Shown here: piece by piece, positions 54,102 to 62,396 of the stretch | Layout: each line of letters starts with the position of its first letter | Numbering within the stretch: position 1 is the stretch's first letter | From: Leptolyngbya sp. Cla-17 | GTDB taxonomy: Bacteria > Cyanobacteriota > Cyanobacteriia > Leptolyngbyales > Leptolyngbyaceae | NCBI RefSeq assembly: GCF_016807185.1 | Contig: NZ_JAEVYN010000002.1 | Span: forward strand, 2,269,367-2,333,366 | DNA: 64,000 nucleotides | Direction: 5' to 3' | The notes under the pieces: model-generated | Database searches by the model: none | Seen by the model: the letters and a program-made list of their open reading frames with translations, nothing else | What the model was told of the DNA's origin: nothing | Program-made: the position numbers and the translations under genes

Positions 54102-54773
54102 TCAGGAATTAATTGCGTTTGTAGCGTTGTTCGTTACGTTACTCAAGCCTGTTGATGCTTGATCCCTCACTACACGTGTGCGCTCACTCACTTCCCTACC
54201 AGCGCGAGCGACCGATGCACCGCCAATGCCGCCCACTGCTTGAGAAGCCCCCAAACGACCAATTTGATCAGCTGTGCGAATTCCAGAGAGCCCTTTGCTT
54301 GCCATTGGGATTGTGATGCCTCGATGTACCAGTTCAATTTTTTCAACCGCAACGTCTTGGGCACTGCTATTAAATTGAGGTCCCGTCCATTTCACTGGAT
54401 AAGCATCTTTGAAGTTCCACCACCTTACGGGCAATCGCTGGTGATCGAGCAACATAATCGTGCCGTTGCGTCGGCGGATCATGCCGTGACAAGCATCGTC
54501 GTACCAACCCCACAGCGTCCAAACATCAGTTAGTCCCTTACTCAGTACCAGATTAGGATAGGTTGTCCGAGTGGGAAAGTGATGGACATAATCGTTTTGT
54601 CCGCCTTCTTCGCAGGATTCGAGTTTAATTTCACTCTCTAGCCCAGAAACCTCCATGAATCCGCCTGTTACTAGCCCATCCAACTCCACCAGAAAGTTGT
54701 AAGGCATGTACGGATTTAAACTCGCGCCTAATACATCGGAGGCGATCGCCGATATTCCCGTTAGTCCACGCAT
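54102..54773 (-). CDS. Inner tube protein (second, larger)
   Basis: 223 residues. Start: NPYMPYNFLVELDGLVTGGFMEVSGLESEIKLESCEEGGQNDYVHHFPTRTTYPNLVLSKGLTDVWTLWGWYDD, then GTIMLLDHQRLPVRWWNFKDAYPVKWTGPQFNSSAQDVAVEKIELVHRGI. This is the phage T4 gp19-like tube fold. The C-terminal 50 residues (GIGGASVARAGREVSERTRVVRDQAST) are an extension. It probably forms a specialised ring at the baseplate end, like Pvc5, since a shorter tube gene lies upstream. Confidence 0.9.
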   Translation of the reverse strand: MRGLTGISAIASDVLGASLNPYMPYNFLVELDGLVTGGFMEVSGLESEIKLESCEEGGQNDYVHHFPTRTTYPNLVLSKGLTDVWTLWGWYDDACHGMIRRRNGTIMLLDHQRLPVRWWNFKDAYPVKWTGPQFNSSAQDVAVEKIELVHRGITIPMASKGLSGIRTADQIGRLGASQAVGGIGGASVARAGREVSERTRVVRDQASTGLSNVTNNATNAINS

Positions 54774-54792
54774 GATTTTCTATGCCTCTCAT

Positions 54793-54954
54793 CTATCGTT
54801 CATCATTCAACTTCTGGTTAATACGGGCAATTTCGGCTACCCATTGCTGCCGCTCCCAGTGTTCCATTCCCATCACCTGCTCATAGGACCAATGAAAGTG
54901 GTAAACCAGATAGGCAATTTCTTCCCGCAATCGATCCGCTGGATAGCCTACGAC
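54793..54954 (-). CDS. DUF6760-like frame without a start codon, reachable by -1 frameshift
   Basis: Read in the -1 frame from the end of the 134-residue gene: GGVVGYPADRLREEIAYLVYHFHWSYEQVMGMEHWERQQWVAEIAR, 54-57 residues, stop at 54793-54795. I recognise the DUF6760 pattern (GVVGYPADRL...YxFHWS...HxxRxxW..EI..IN) found in tailocin/eCIS clusters. In this frame no ATG, GTG or TTG precedes the conserved GVVGYPADR; the frame is closed by TGA about 35 bases upstream. The only evident access is the slippery site at 54957-54963. It lies between chaperone-like gene and second tube gene, the place of the GT part in phages. Confidence 0.75.
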   Translation of the reverse strand, partial: VVGYPADRLREEIAYLVYHFHWSYEQVMGMEHWERQQWVAEIARINQKLNDER

Positions 54955-55352
54955 TCCCCCAAAGGAACGGTCTCCACTTGAAACTCACCCTGACAGTGGG
55001 GGCAGGTTACCTGTAGGCGACTGTGACCGTTTTGGTTAATTCGTTGATAAAAGTCTTGCAAGAAAATCAGGTCGCCGGAAAACAAACCTTCAATCAGTTT
55101 GGGCGTAATGGGATGCACTGTTCCCAATTGGGTAATCACCCGCGATAGCAGAATGATGACCAGATAACCAGGGTTGGACTGCACTCGCGGATCGCGCATG
55201 GGAGCGATCTCATCGTAGGCAGTAGACAGGCGCATTATTCCTTCTCGGTGCAGTGTGCCTTCACTATCGACATAACCCTGCGGTAGCACAAAAGGAAATT
55301 CAGTTTGCTGCATTGTCTGTTGCATAATCTCCTGCATGAGCATCACGACCAT
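54948..55352 (-). CDS. Tail-assembly-chaperone-like protein (gpG position)
   Basis: 134 residues; ATG 55352 overlaps the stop of the tube gene (ATG at 55343 is an alternative start). Core: FPFVLPQGYVDSEGTLHREGIMRLSTAYDEIAPMRDPRVQSNPGYLVIILLSRVITQLGTVHPITPKLIEGLFSGDLIFLQDFYQRIN. The C-terminal part has CPHCQGEF, a half zinc ribbon, before PLGES and TAG. Proteins like this, after the tube gene, are thought to be the tail-assembly chaperones of contractile particles. The last codons (CCT TTG GGG GAG) contain a canonical -1 slippery heptamer, see the site entry; slippage yields a fusion of about 185 residues with the DUF6760-like part. Confidence 0.82.
   Translation of the reverse strand: MVVMLMQEIMQQTMQQTEFPFVLPQGYVDSEGTLHREGIMRLSTAYDEIAPMRDPRVQSNPGYLVIILLSRVITQLGTVHPITPKLIEGLFSGDLIFLQDFYQRINQNGHSRLQVTCPHCQGEFQVETVPLGES
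54957..54963 (-). promoter_or_regulatory. -1 ribosomal slippery heptamer T TTG GGG
   Basis: In the zero frame of the chaperone-like gene the codons are CCT TTG GGG GAG TCG TAG; the heptamer TTTGGGG fits X XXY YYZ exactly. After a one-base backward slip the next codon is GGA and the frame stays open through the DUF6760-like segment. The zero-frame stop follows 3 codons later. Confidence 0.7.
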
Positions 55353-55795
55353 GTATCAACGGTTAAGCCTTCATGCACCAGTTCCAGGGCTTCGATCGCC
55401 ACTTCTTCAGACGTGGCATTAAATTCAGGTGCAGTCCAAGTGGTGGGCCAGCAATGGATCAGATTCCAGCGAATTTTTTCCTCCCCAGTATGGTCAAGCA
55501 TCACAATCGAAATATCCCGACGCATTGCAACTCCTTCGGCGTTGGTTTGCCACCAGTCCCATAGCTCTCGATTATTGGTAGTCCCTCGACGCAGGGTGAT
55601 ATTAGGATAAGTCTTCATGCCTCCAAGCTTTCGCATTGTAGGGGGATCAGTGCCTTCCCGATAATCGTGGGAGCTGCGAGTGGCGGCCAAACCGCTACAT
55701 TCCCGAAATCCTGCATGGATGATGCCATTCCACTCAACGAAAAAGTTATATCCCATGTATGGATCAGGTTGATGTGGGGCTTTAGCATTGGGCAT
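55343..55795 (-). CDS. Inner tube protein (main)
   Basis: 150 residues: PDPYMGYNFFVEWNGIIHAGFRECSGLAATRSSHDYREG, MRKLGGMKTYPNITLRRGTTNNRELWDWWQ, RRDISIVMLDHTGEEKIRWNLIHCWPTTWTAPEFNATSEEVAIEALELVHEGLTVD. This is the T4-like tube fold at normal length (Pvc1/Hcp-like); stacked rings form the conduit for cargo. It follows the second sheath gene by 37 bases. Confidence 0.93.
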   Translation of the reverse strand: MPNAKAPHQPDPYMGYNFFVEWNGIIHAGFRECSGLAATRSSHDYREGTDPPTMRKLGGMKTYPNITLRRGTTNNRELWDWWQTNAEGVAMRRDISIVMLDHTGEEKIRWNLIHCWPTTWTAPEFNATSEEVAIEALELVHEGLTVDTWS

Positions 55796-55832
55796 CTTCG
55801 GTCTCCTTAAATTTTGAGATCAGAAAAACTGG

Positions 55833-56957
55833 TTAAGAGGAAGCAATCGCAACGCCTGTTTCACCATGAATCAGGCGCAGTTGAATAAATTCATTAGGAA
55901 TTGTTGGGGCAAATTCAATAAATGTTACGATTTCACCGCGATCGCGCACCTGTGGAGGATTTGTCTCTCCATCGCAGCGCACTCTAAAGGCTTCATCGGG
56001 CGTTGCACCCTGGAGATGCCCTTGCTGCCATAGAGTTTGCAGATAAGAATTCAACTCTCGTTCGATTCGTACCCATAGGCGGAAGTCATTTGGCTCGAAA
56101 GCGACATCTGACAGGTTGAGAGCAATCCAGCGGCGGATGGTGATAGCCAGTCGGCGCACATTCACATAGCGCCATTGAGGATCAGAACTGAGCGTGCGGG
56201 CACCCCAAATGCGAACTCCCCGTCCTCGCAAGCTGCGAATGCCATTAATCGGCGTCTCAGACAGTTGGGCTAACTGAGTTTGTTGCTCTCGGGATAAGGC
56301 TGCAACATTCAGAACTCCTTCCAAGGCAATATTGGCAGGAGCGCGGGGAGTATTGGCGCGATCGCAGGCTGCATACACTCCTGCTACATGACCACAGGGC
56401 GGCACAGCTTCTTTGCCATGGGGAGTTTTGAGCCAGGGACCATAGATGGCTCCGTAGTCATTACCAGGTAGTTTTTTTAACTTGTCTCCATTGGCTTTCA
56501 ACTTGTCTAAGTCGAACGAGTCGGGCGAATCCAGAATGGCAAAGCGATCGCCCATCTCTGCACAATGCTTCAAGATTTGGGCTTGTCTGTCTTGGTCAGT
56601 AATACCCGGCGCACAGATCAGGTCTGCTGTATCCAGAATAGAATCCGCTGTCAGACCATTTTCCAAGGCTTGCGGTGAATCGTCTTCTAGCCAGACCACA
56701 ATGCAATCCCGACCACCGTTTTCAAAGAAGCCTCGCACGGCATGGGCTAGGTGGTTGTCCAGCATTTGAAAACCAAACTTTTCTTGAAACTGAGGCCAGA
56801 GGTGCAAAACCTGAGGCGGATTAACCTTATTTACATATACAAATTTTTGAGGGCCTATCCCTAAAAAAGCAGGTACTCCTGTGAGGGGCAGAACGGGTCT
56901 AGGCGGAAATACATCTTGCCAGTAAAGCCCCGGTAGCGAAGAGCGTTCGGTCTGCAT
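55833..56957 (-). CDS. Contractile sheath protein 2
   Basis: 374 residues from ATG 56957, which overlaps the stop of sheath 1 (TAATG) with GGAGG 6 bases upstream. Sheath signature: YWQDVFPPRPVLPLTGVPAFLGIG, NHLAHAVRGFFENGGRDCIVVWL, ADLICAPGITDQDRQAQILKHCAEMGDRFAILDSPDS, and the C-terminal GIRSLRGRGVRIWGARTLSSDPQWRYVNVRRLAITIRRWIALNL, LWQQGHLQGATPDEAFRVRCD. Two sheath genes per system are common in eCIS; one may form the main sheath and the other a specialised ring. Confidence 0.93.
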   Translation of the reverse strand: MQTERSSLPGLYWQDVFPPRPVLPLTGVPAFLGIGPQKFVYVNKVNPPQVLHLWPQFQEKFGFQMLDNHLAHAVRGFFENGGRDCIVVWLEDDSPQALENGLTADSILDTADLICAPGITDQDRQAQILKHCAEMGDRFAILDSPDSFDLDKLKANGDKLKKLPGNDYGAIYGPWLKTPHGKEAVPPCGHVAGVYAACDRANTPRAPANIALEGVLNVAALSREQQTQLAQLSETPINGIRSLRGRGVRIWGARTLSSDPQWRYVNVRRLAITIRRWIALNLSDVAFEPNDFRLWVRIERELNSYLQTLWQQGHLQGATPDEAFRVRCDGETNPPQVRDRGEIVTFIEFAPTIPNEFIQLRLIHGETGVAIASS

Positions 56958-58549
56958 TACTTCCCTCCAGACCACTGACTCAACTCAAAGATGACAAATT
57001 CGGCAGGCTTCACCACAGCAACCCCAATCTTGACAATTAGTTGCCCCGCATCACGCACTTCTGGTGGATTGGTTTCCGCGTCGCATTGCACAAAGAAGGC
57101 TTCTTCCGGTGTTGCACCAAACAAGGCCCCACTGCGCCAAACCATCGTCAAAAATGCCGTGACGCTGCGACGAACTCTAGCCCAGAGTTCAGGACTATTT
57201 GGCTCAAAGACAACCCATTGAGTACCTTCGTCGATCGACTCTCGTAGGAAGTTGAACAACCGCCGAATGTTGACGTACTTAAACTCACCGTTTGCGTCTC
57301 CACCCCAGGTACGAGCACCCCAGACCGTAATATTGCCATTGAGATTGCGAATACAGTTTACCCCTTGAGGATTTAGCCCCTCCTGCTTAGCGCGGGTGAG
57401 AGCAGTCTCTAAGCCAATGGCTCCTAGAATAGCTTCATTGGCAGGAGCTTTGTGAACACCTCGTTGAGCATCTACTCGGGCATAGACTCCAGCAATATGA
57501 CCACTAGGCGGAACGTACTTCTTCTGATTCGTAGCAGGGTCAAGGACTTGAATCCAGGGGTAGTAGAGCGCAGCGTAATTAGATCGCCCTGGCATCTTGT
57601 TTCCACCAGGGTTTAGAGTGGTGACTGTTGCATCATGGGGGGCATCGAGGATGGCAACGCGATCGCCTAACTCCTGACAATGACTGGAAAGGTTCTCCAA
57701 TACGGCTTTGTCGGTAGAACCAGGGGCTGCCACAATCGCAATTTCATCAATAGCGGCGAAGTCTTCTAATGCTCCGCTGATGTCGGTTTCCCTGCTGATG
57801 TCGGGTTCCTTAGCAACCCAGGTCACAAAGCAGCGGGTGCCACCATTACGGAAAAAACCATAAACTGCATGGGCCAGGTTGGATTGCCCTACAACCTTTG
57901 AAAAATCACCAAAATACTTTTTGAACTCAGTAAAGTTGGTACAGAGTTGCACCTCTCCAGCAGCAGATACCGGGTAATAATCGACTGTAACTTGTGCATT
58001 AGGTGCAGGAGCCGGATTAAGTGTGATCGTGGAAACTTTCTGCTGTGTATCATCCTTAACTGTGGCAGTAGGCTGATTGGTTACTCCCTTTACGTTAACA
58101 ACTACATCTTTTGAATCAACTGGGTATCGGCTGAGAGTAAATTCTTCCGTTGTTCCATCTACCTTACCAACAACTTCGCCAACCACCTTTTGTAACCGAT
58201 AACGAGAATTCACGGCAGATGAAGTAGGGCTAGATGAAGTAGGGCTAGATGAAGTAGGGCTAGATGGAGTAGGGCTAGATGGAGTAGGGCTAGATGGAGT
58301 AGGGCTAGATGGAGTAGGGCTAGATGGAGTAGGGCTAGATGAAGTAGGGCTAGATGAAGTAGGGCTAGATGAAGTAGGGCTAGATGGAGTAGGGCTAGAT
58401 GGAGGATTCTCTGAGGAATTCCTATCACTTGAATCTTCAGAGCTAATAATGCCGATAAAGCCTGCGGTGCTGGTGCCAACGCCCGCAATTGAGACAGCGC
58501 CAGACGATACTTCTTTGACGTAGATACCAGGGGAAAGATAAGTAGTCAT
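56957..58549 (-). CDS. Contractile sheath protein 1, with pentapeptide-repeat insertion
   Basis: 530 residues. Start TTYLSPGIYVKEVSSGAVSIAGVGTSTAGFIGI, the standard sheath N-terminal strand. Residues about 50-112 are 12 tandem pentapeptides SSPT(P/S), encoded by 15-bp repeats. The second part has LCTNFTEFKKYFGDFSKVVGQSNLAHAVYGFFRNGGTRCFVTWV, IVAAPGSTDKAVLENLSSHCQELGDRVAILDAP and the conserved C-terminus NGNITVWGARTWGGDANGEFKYVNIRRLFNFLRESIDEGTQWVVFEPN, FLTMVWRSGALFGATPEEAFFVQCD. The repeat lies where other sheaths carry their variable outer domain, so it should project from the sheath surface. The stop overlaps sheath 2. Confidence 0.94.
   Translation of the reverse strand: MTTYLSPGIYVKEVSSGAVSIAGVGTSTAGFIGIISSEDSSDRNSSENPPSSPTPSSPTSSSPTSSSPTSSSPTPSSPTPSSPTPSSPTPSSPTPSSPTSSSPTSSSPTSSAVNSRYRLQKVVGEVVGKVDGTTEEFTLSRYPVDSKDVVVNVKGVTNQPTATVKDDTQQKVSTITLNPAPAPNAQVTVDYYPVSAAGEVQLCTNFTEFKKYFGDFSKVVGQSNLAHAVYGFFRNGGTRCFVTWVAKEPDISRETDISGALEDFAAIDEIAIVAAPGSTDKAVLENLSSHCQELGDRVAILDAPHDATVTTLNPGGNKMPGRSNYAALYYPWIQVLDPATNQKKYVPPSGHIAGVYARVDAQRGVHKAPANEAILGAIGLETALTRAKQEGLNPQGVNCIRNLNGNITVWGARTWGGDANGEFKYVNIRRLFNFLRESIDEGTQWVVFEPNSPELWARVRRSVTAFLTMVWRSGALFGATPEEAFFVQCDAETNPPEVRDAGQLIVKIGVAVVKPAEFVIFELSQWSGGK
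58220..58402. repeat. 15-bp tandem repeat inside the sheath gene (12 units)
   Basis: Units such as GATGGAGTAGGGCTA or GATGAAGTAGGGCTA follow one another without spacing. Both variants differ at one base and code for SSPTP or SSPTS on the - strand. Unit length is a multiple of 3, so copy-number change keeps the sheath frame. Confidence 0.92.
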
Positions 58550-58573
58550 TGTGGGTAATTCCTTAAGTAATAA

Positions 58574-59314
58574 TTAGGCGGAGGTACCGTTGGCTTTAGC
58601 TGGCACTTTTTTGGTGAGTTGAATATCAGGCAAGGAGTAAACAGCGCCTCGCAAAAGATCAACATTCTGTGTGTAAGCGTCATATCCAGGAGCAGAAATC
58701 TGAAGTTGCAGTTTGCGGGTAGAGGGGTTCTCTGGAGCCTCTAAATTTAGAAGTTGGAACTTACCATCGCGATCGCATCGGGTCTGTTCTCCACTGTTTT
58801 GCAACTGTACTTGTGCATAAGCAACCGGGACTATCTCCGATTCTTCTTCAGGTGTGCTTGTTGTTCCTGACCTAGCAACCTTGGGGATGCTTGTGACTTG
58901 TCCAACGATACCAGTTGTAATCAGGATTAAATCAATCCATGATGGCTTCTCTCCATCAACGATTGTGATAACCTTTTCAGCCGCTTGGAGGATGGTTGCC
59001 TTTTGGAAGCAGGTTGCTCTTAGGGTGTACTTGCCTGGTGGCAAATCTATAAAGTAGAAAGAGCCATCGACTGCTATAGAAGCGCGATCAAGACGAGTAG
59101 ATAAAGACTCCCATTTTTGACCATAGCTAAGGGATTTCAGGTATAACCGACGTTGAAAACTTGCAGGAGCATCAATAATTTCTACTTGAGCTTGTTGGAT
59201 TGGCTGGGGTAAAAGTGTCCAATTATCCTTACCCTGCAACTTAAACCCAATTGCGACTCGACCGTAAATTGCAACTCGATGATTAATAGGATTGATTGGT
59301 AATGTTCTAACCAT
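58574..59314 (-). CDS. Carboxypeptidase-regulatory-like beta protein of the cluster
   Basis: 246 residues from ATG 59314 (GGAGAG upstream; it overlaps the stop of the DUF4255 gene). Two beta-sandwich units: VAIYGRVAIGFKLQGKDNWTLLPQPIQQAQVEII ... VDGSFYFIDLPPGKYTLRATC, and IVGQVTSIPKVA ... YAQVQLQNSGEQTRCDRDGKFQLLN ... KLQLQISAPGYDAYTQNVDL. These are the carboxypeptidase-regulatory (CarboxypepD_reg/Cna-B-like) folds. It lies between DUF4255 and sheath 1, a position used by system-specific structural proteins. It might decorate the cap or sheath. No enzymatic residues are visible. Confidence 0.75.
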   Translation of the reverse strand: MVRTLPINPINHRVAIYGRVAIGFKLQGKDNWTLLPQPIQQAQVEIIDAPASFQRRLYLKSLSYGQKWESLSTRLDRASIAVDGSFYFIDLPPGKYTLRATCFQKATILQAAEKVITIVDGEKPSWIDLILITTGIVGQVTSIPKVARSGTTSTPEEESEIVPVAYAQVQLQNSGEQTRCDRDGKFQLLNLEAPENPSTRKLQLQISAPGYDAYTQNVDLLRGAVYSLPDIQLTKKVPAKANGTSA

Positions 59315-59897
59315 TGCTCTCTCCTGAAACGAGGGCATTCGTTACCAATGGTAGTTTTTGTCTCTCTGTGTTCACAGGCATGGAAATGGTTACCGTGTAG
59401 TTGAGGGTCGCTTTGGGCTTTCCTCCCATAGCTTGCCAAAATTCGCCCAAGCCTTGCAGTTTCACTTGTCCCAACACTGAAGCCCTTAAAGGCAAATCGC
59501 TGTCCGCCAATCTTCCCTGCAATACAGTTGGCGGCAATGTGGAATAGCTCATCAAGACCTGCATGACTTCGCCTAAAATCTGGTGCTCTGTTGCAAAATC
59601 TTTAAGGTCACTCGTCCACATCGTGATTAGATATGAACAATCGATTCGTACTAGGGGCGGCTCTCGCGTTGCTGTTCCATCGTTTTGTCGGGTCATAGAC
59701 CAACTGCTACTGCGGAGTTCCTGGTTTTCTCGAATATCGTAAAGAAATAAATTGAGTGCCGGAGGCGTAACTATAAATTCTGGATGAGGTGTCACAAAAG
59801 TGACTGCGATCGGCGTTGTAGAAACACTATCTCCGAATCGATTTGGCAATTCAGCCTTTAAAAATTCTTCAAGCGTCAGATCTAGATCATGAAGCAT
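59307..59897 (-). CDS. DUF4255 cap/tail-terminator protein (Pvc16 type)
   Basis: 196 residues from ATG 59897, as MLHDLDLTLEEFLKAELPNRF is how the family starts. Further family phrases: ITFVTPHPEF-like VTFVTPHPEFIVTPPALNLFLYDIRENQELRSSSW, PPLVRIDCSYLITMWTSDLKDFATEHQILGEVMQVLM, LPLRASVLGQVKLQGLGEFWQAMGGKPKATLNYTVTISMP. DUF4255 proteins close the end of the particle opposite the baseplate. In cyanobacterial systems reported to attach to thylakoids the equivalent end is the anchor side. The stop overlaps the next gene by 8 bases. Confidence 0.92.
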   Translation of the reverse strand: MLHDLDLTLEEFLKAELPNRFGDSVSTTPIAVTFVTPHPEFIVTPPALNLFLYDIRENQELRSSSWSMTRQNDGTATREPPLVRIDCSYLITMWTSDLKDFATEHQILGEVMQVLMSYSTLPPTVLQGRLADSDLPLRASVLGQVKLQGLGEFWQAMGGKPKATLNYTVTISMPVNTERQKLPLVTNALVSGESNG

Positions 59898-60119
59898 TTT
59901 GAACGCCTGTTTGTGAATGAGCTTAAATCTAGGTAGCAAGCCATTGCTCGTCAAAAAATACCTCGTCTAGGCTCTTCCGAGTACATACCGAAATAAATAA
60001 ATGTTATTTATCTGACAGAGCTTAAAAAAATCTGAACAGTTTTTCATGATTCTTACATAATGCCCGGAATTTATCTAATCTCGTTTTTTGAGTTTATTAT
60101 CTTAAGGCTTGGTGCCTAC

Positions 60120-62225
60120 TTAAGATAGGTATTCAAAAGCTTCATTCATAATCGGTTTGCCCATCTTTTGATACTCGCGGCAGATCGCCTGCTGGATATG
60201 GAAAATGGTTACTTTGTCTTTTTTGCTAGCGGCCAGGAATGCAGCCGCTAGAGCAATGTTACGAATGTTTCCCCCAGTTACATCAAACTGTTTAGCTAAG
60301 ACACTCCAATTGATTTCTGAGTCGAGGGGCAGAGACTGAGGCCAAATGTTCTGCCAAATCCGGGATCGTTCTTGAATCGAAGGTAGAGGAAAGTCCACAA
60401 TAAACCGTAAGCGCCGGATAAACGCCTCATCTAGATTGCTTTTCAGATTCGTGGTAAGAATGGCTAACCCTTCATAGGCTTCCATTTGCTGCAATAAGTA
60501 GCCCACTTCGATGTTGGCGTAACGATCGTGGGAGTCTTTAATCTCAGTGCGTTTACCAAATAGGGAATCGGCTTCGTCGAATAGGAGGATGGCGTTGGCG
60601 CTTGCCGCAGCAGTGAAAATCTGGCTCAGGTTTTTCTCAGTTTCGCCGATATATTTGCTCACAACTTGAGACAAATCAATGCGATAAAGGTCTAGCTGGA
60701 GCGACTTAGCAATGACTTCTGCTGCCATTGTTTTGCCAGTTCCGGACGGTCCAGCGAACAGGGCGTTGACTCCTTTGCCCAAGGACAGTTTGCGATCGAA
60801 GCCCCAAGTTTCAAATACAGTATGCCGATGTTGCAGATGGAGGCAGATTTCCCGAAGCTGCTCGAACTGCACTGCTGGCAACGCTAAATCTGACCAATCA
60901 TACCGGGGCTGGATCGGTTGGGTCAGCCTGTTGAGATGATGCCCTGATTGATTTCGAGCAGACTGAAACAATACTGCTTCAATCAAAGCTGATTCTAACC
61001 CGTAGGCTCGCTGGTTTTGAGTCGTGGCGATCGCGTCTTGAATTTGGGTAGACGTGAGGCGAAATCGATCGGCTAAGTCAGCAATGGTGGATGGTTCAAC
61101 AGCTAGCCCCGCAGCGGCTAAATGAGCTTTCCAGCAGGTACAACGATCGCTAAAGTCAGGCGCAGCAAGGGGAATCGTCACCATGCCTAAACTGTGATCG
61201 TTGGAAGGCTGCCAGGGTTGACGACCGGCAACAATGATCGGGGTATTGGTTTCTGTCAGCAGGTTAATCAAAAGCGAATATAAATAGCTAGTGGTGTCTT
61301 GATGCAGGCTATCAACTGGGTGCAGACAAAGGACTGTATTTTGCAACCAAGCATCTCGCCCCAGTCGCCGGAGTCGTTGTCGGAATTGTTCCGGTTGCTG
61401 CAATAAGACATTTAAATCGACGGTGAGTAAGGGGCAGTTCAGTTGGTGAGCAAGCTCTTGAGCAAACTGTTGGGTTGTAACGGCATCGGTACTTTGCAGA
61501 TACAGCCGGAGGGGGTGAGTCGGAGAAGAACTTTGGGCGATTGCACCGATCTGCTGCCCCAGTGAGGCAGGGAGGTTCGTTGGTTCTAGCGGCATCGTTG
61601 CCAGGATGAGTGAACAACTGGAGCTGAGGTCGGCATCTAATCCCGTTTCATTCAGAAGATAACGTGCGATCGCCGGATCGAGGCTAATCTCTTGCGCCAG
61701 TAGGGATGAATGATTTGTGGGCTGGGGCGGAGAGAGGTGCAGCAAATCATGATGCAGCAACGGGGCAGTGGGAGCAAAGAGCGATCGCCGTTGTAGTTTC
61801 TCCCCTGCATCGGTGCACAGCAAATTCAAAACCAGGTTAACGCTAGGTCGGACGCTGCGCCCATCCTGCTGTAAGTAGGCGTAGATTTGCTCATAGCGGC
61901 GATCGAGTTCTGGGGCTAGAGCAATCAAGATCCCATCTAAGTCAAAGGCAGACAAGCCAAATTGCTGTTGCAGCAGCCCTAACCGGGAAGCGGGCTGGAT
62001 TTGACTCGATGGCATTTCAGTGGATTGAGCGGGGCTGTAGCGAGGATAGCCAGGAGGAAGGGCAAGTTCGGTCTGGCGGAGACTGCCTGAATTTGGAAGT
62101 GTTGCTGCTTTTTCCCCGCTGCTATGCAGCGTTTCTGCCAACTCTAGGCTGCGGTCTAGCAGACCATCAAGCAAATGGAGGGCCGGCAGCAACTCGTCTA
62201 GAGGCGACTTAGAGTGAGACGGCAT
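60120..62225 (-). CDS. AAA+ ATPase of the injection system (Pvc15 type)
   Basis: 701 residues. The N-terminal 480 residues comprise a variable domain and a degenerate AAA module (LGLLQQQFGLSAFDLDGILIALAPELDRRYEQIYAYLQQD; LLAQEISLDPAIARYLL). The C-terminal AAA+ domain is complete: Walker A GPSGTGKT (492-499), Walker B ILLFDE (546-551), sensor 1 ILTTN and arginine finger region FIRRLRFIVDFPLP. This family accompanies nearly every eCIS; it is thought to help assembly or cargo loading. It is the first gene of the - strand cluster and is divergent from the spike-tip and cargo genes. The next gene is about 220 bases away, so a promoter may also lie in that gap. Confidence 0.94.
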   Translation of the reverse strand: MPSHSKSPLDELLPALHLLDGLLDRSLELAETLHSSGEKAATLPNSGSLRQTELALPPGYPRYSPAQSTEMPSSQIQPASRLGLLQQQFGLSAFDLDGILIALAPELDRRYEQIYAYLQQDGRSVRPSVNLVLNLLCTDAGEKLQRRSLFAPTAPLLHHDLLHLSPPQPTNHSSLLAQEISLDPAIARYLLNETGLDADLSSSCSLILATMPLEPTNLPASLGQQIGAIAQSSSPTHPLRLYLQSTDAVTTQQFAQELAHQLNCPLLTVDLNVLLQQPEQFRQRLRRLGRDAWLQNTVLCLHPVDSLHQDTTSYLYSLLINLLTETNTPIIVAGRQPWQPSNDHSLGMVTIPLAAPDFSDRCTCWKAHLAAAGLAVEPSTIADLADRFRLTSTQIQDAIATTQNQRAYGLESALIEAVLFQSARNQSGHHLNRLTQPIQPRYDWSDLALPAVQFEQLREICLHLQHRHTVFETWGFDRKLSLGKGVNALFAGPSGTGKTMAAEVIAKSLQLDLYRIDLSQVVSKYIGETEKNLSQIFTAAASANAILLFDEADSLFGKRTEIKDSHDRYANIEVGYLLQQMEAYEGLAILTTNLKSNLDEAFIRRLRFIVDFPLPSIQERSRIWQNIWPQSLPLDSEINWSVLAKQFDVTGGNIRNIALAAAFLAASKKDKVTIFHIQQAICREYQKMGKPIMNEAFEYLS

Positions 62226-62396
62226 AATCCGAGTTATGGTGATAGAGTTTGCGGGCTAGGTCAAAGCTTTTGTTTCATCCTGACATGGTTCGGTTTCATC
62301 TTGCATATAGTAATGGCTGCTCTTGATGAACCATCTTGGGTATCGCCAGTTCGGGTCTCGGAGTTAAACGGCTGGCTTCAGTAAAAGGTTCAGATT
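62226..62396. promoter_or_regulatory. Divergent promoter region with a doubled GTTTCATCYTG motif
   Basis: These 171 bases separate the ATPase operon (leftward) from the spike-tip/cargo genes (rightward). GTTTCATCCTG (62272-62282) and GTTTCATCTTG (62293-62303) are direct repeats 21 bases apart, two helical turns, followed by TTGCATATAGTAAT, which could serve as a -10 region. They may bind a common regulator of both operons. Confidence 0.4.

Noticed and set aside
58210..58488. Open frame with LALLH repeats on the - strand
   Set aside because: Shadow of the 15-bp repeat in the sheath gene in another frame.
41068..62225. Prophage or type VI secretion system
   Set aside because: No capsid, terminase, integrase or lysis genes, and no TssJ/L/M membrane complex. 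DUF4255, the Pvc15-type ATPase and DUF4157 point to an extracellular-type injection system.
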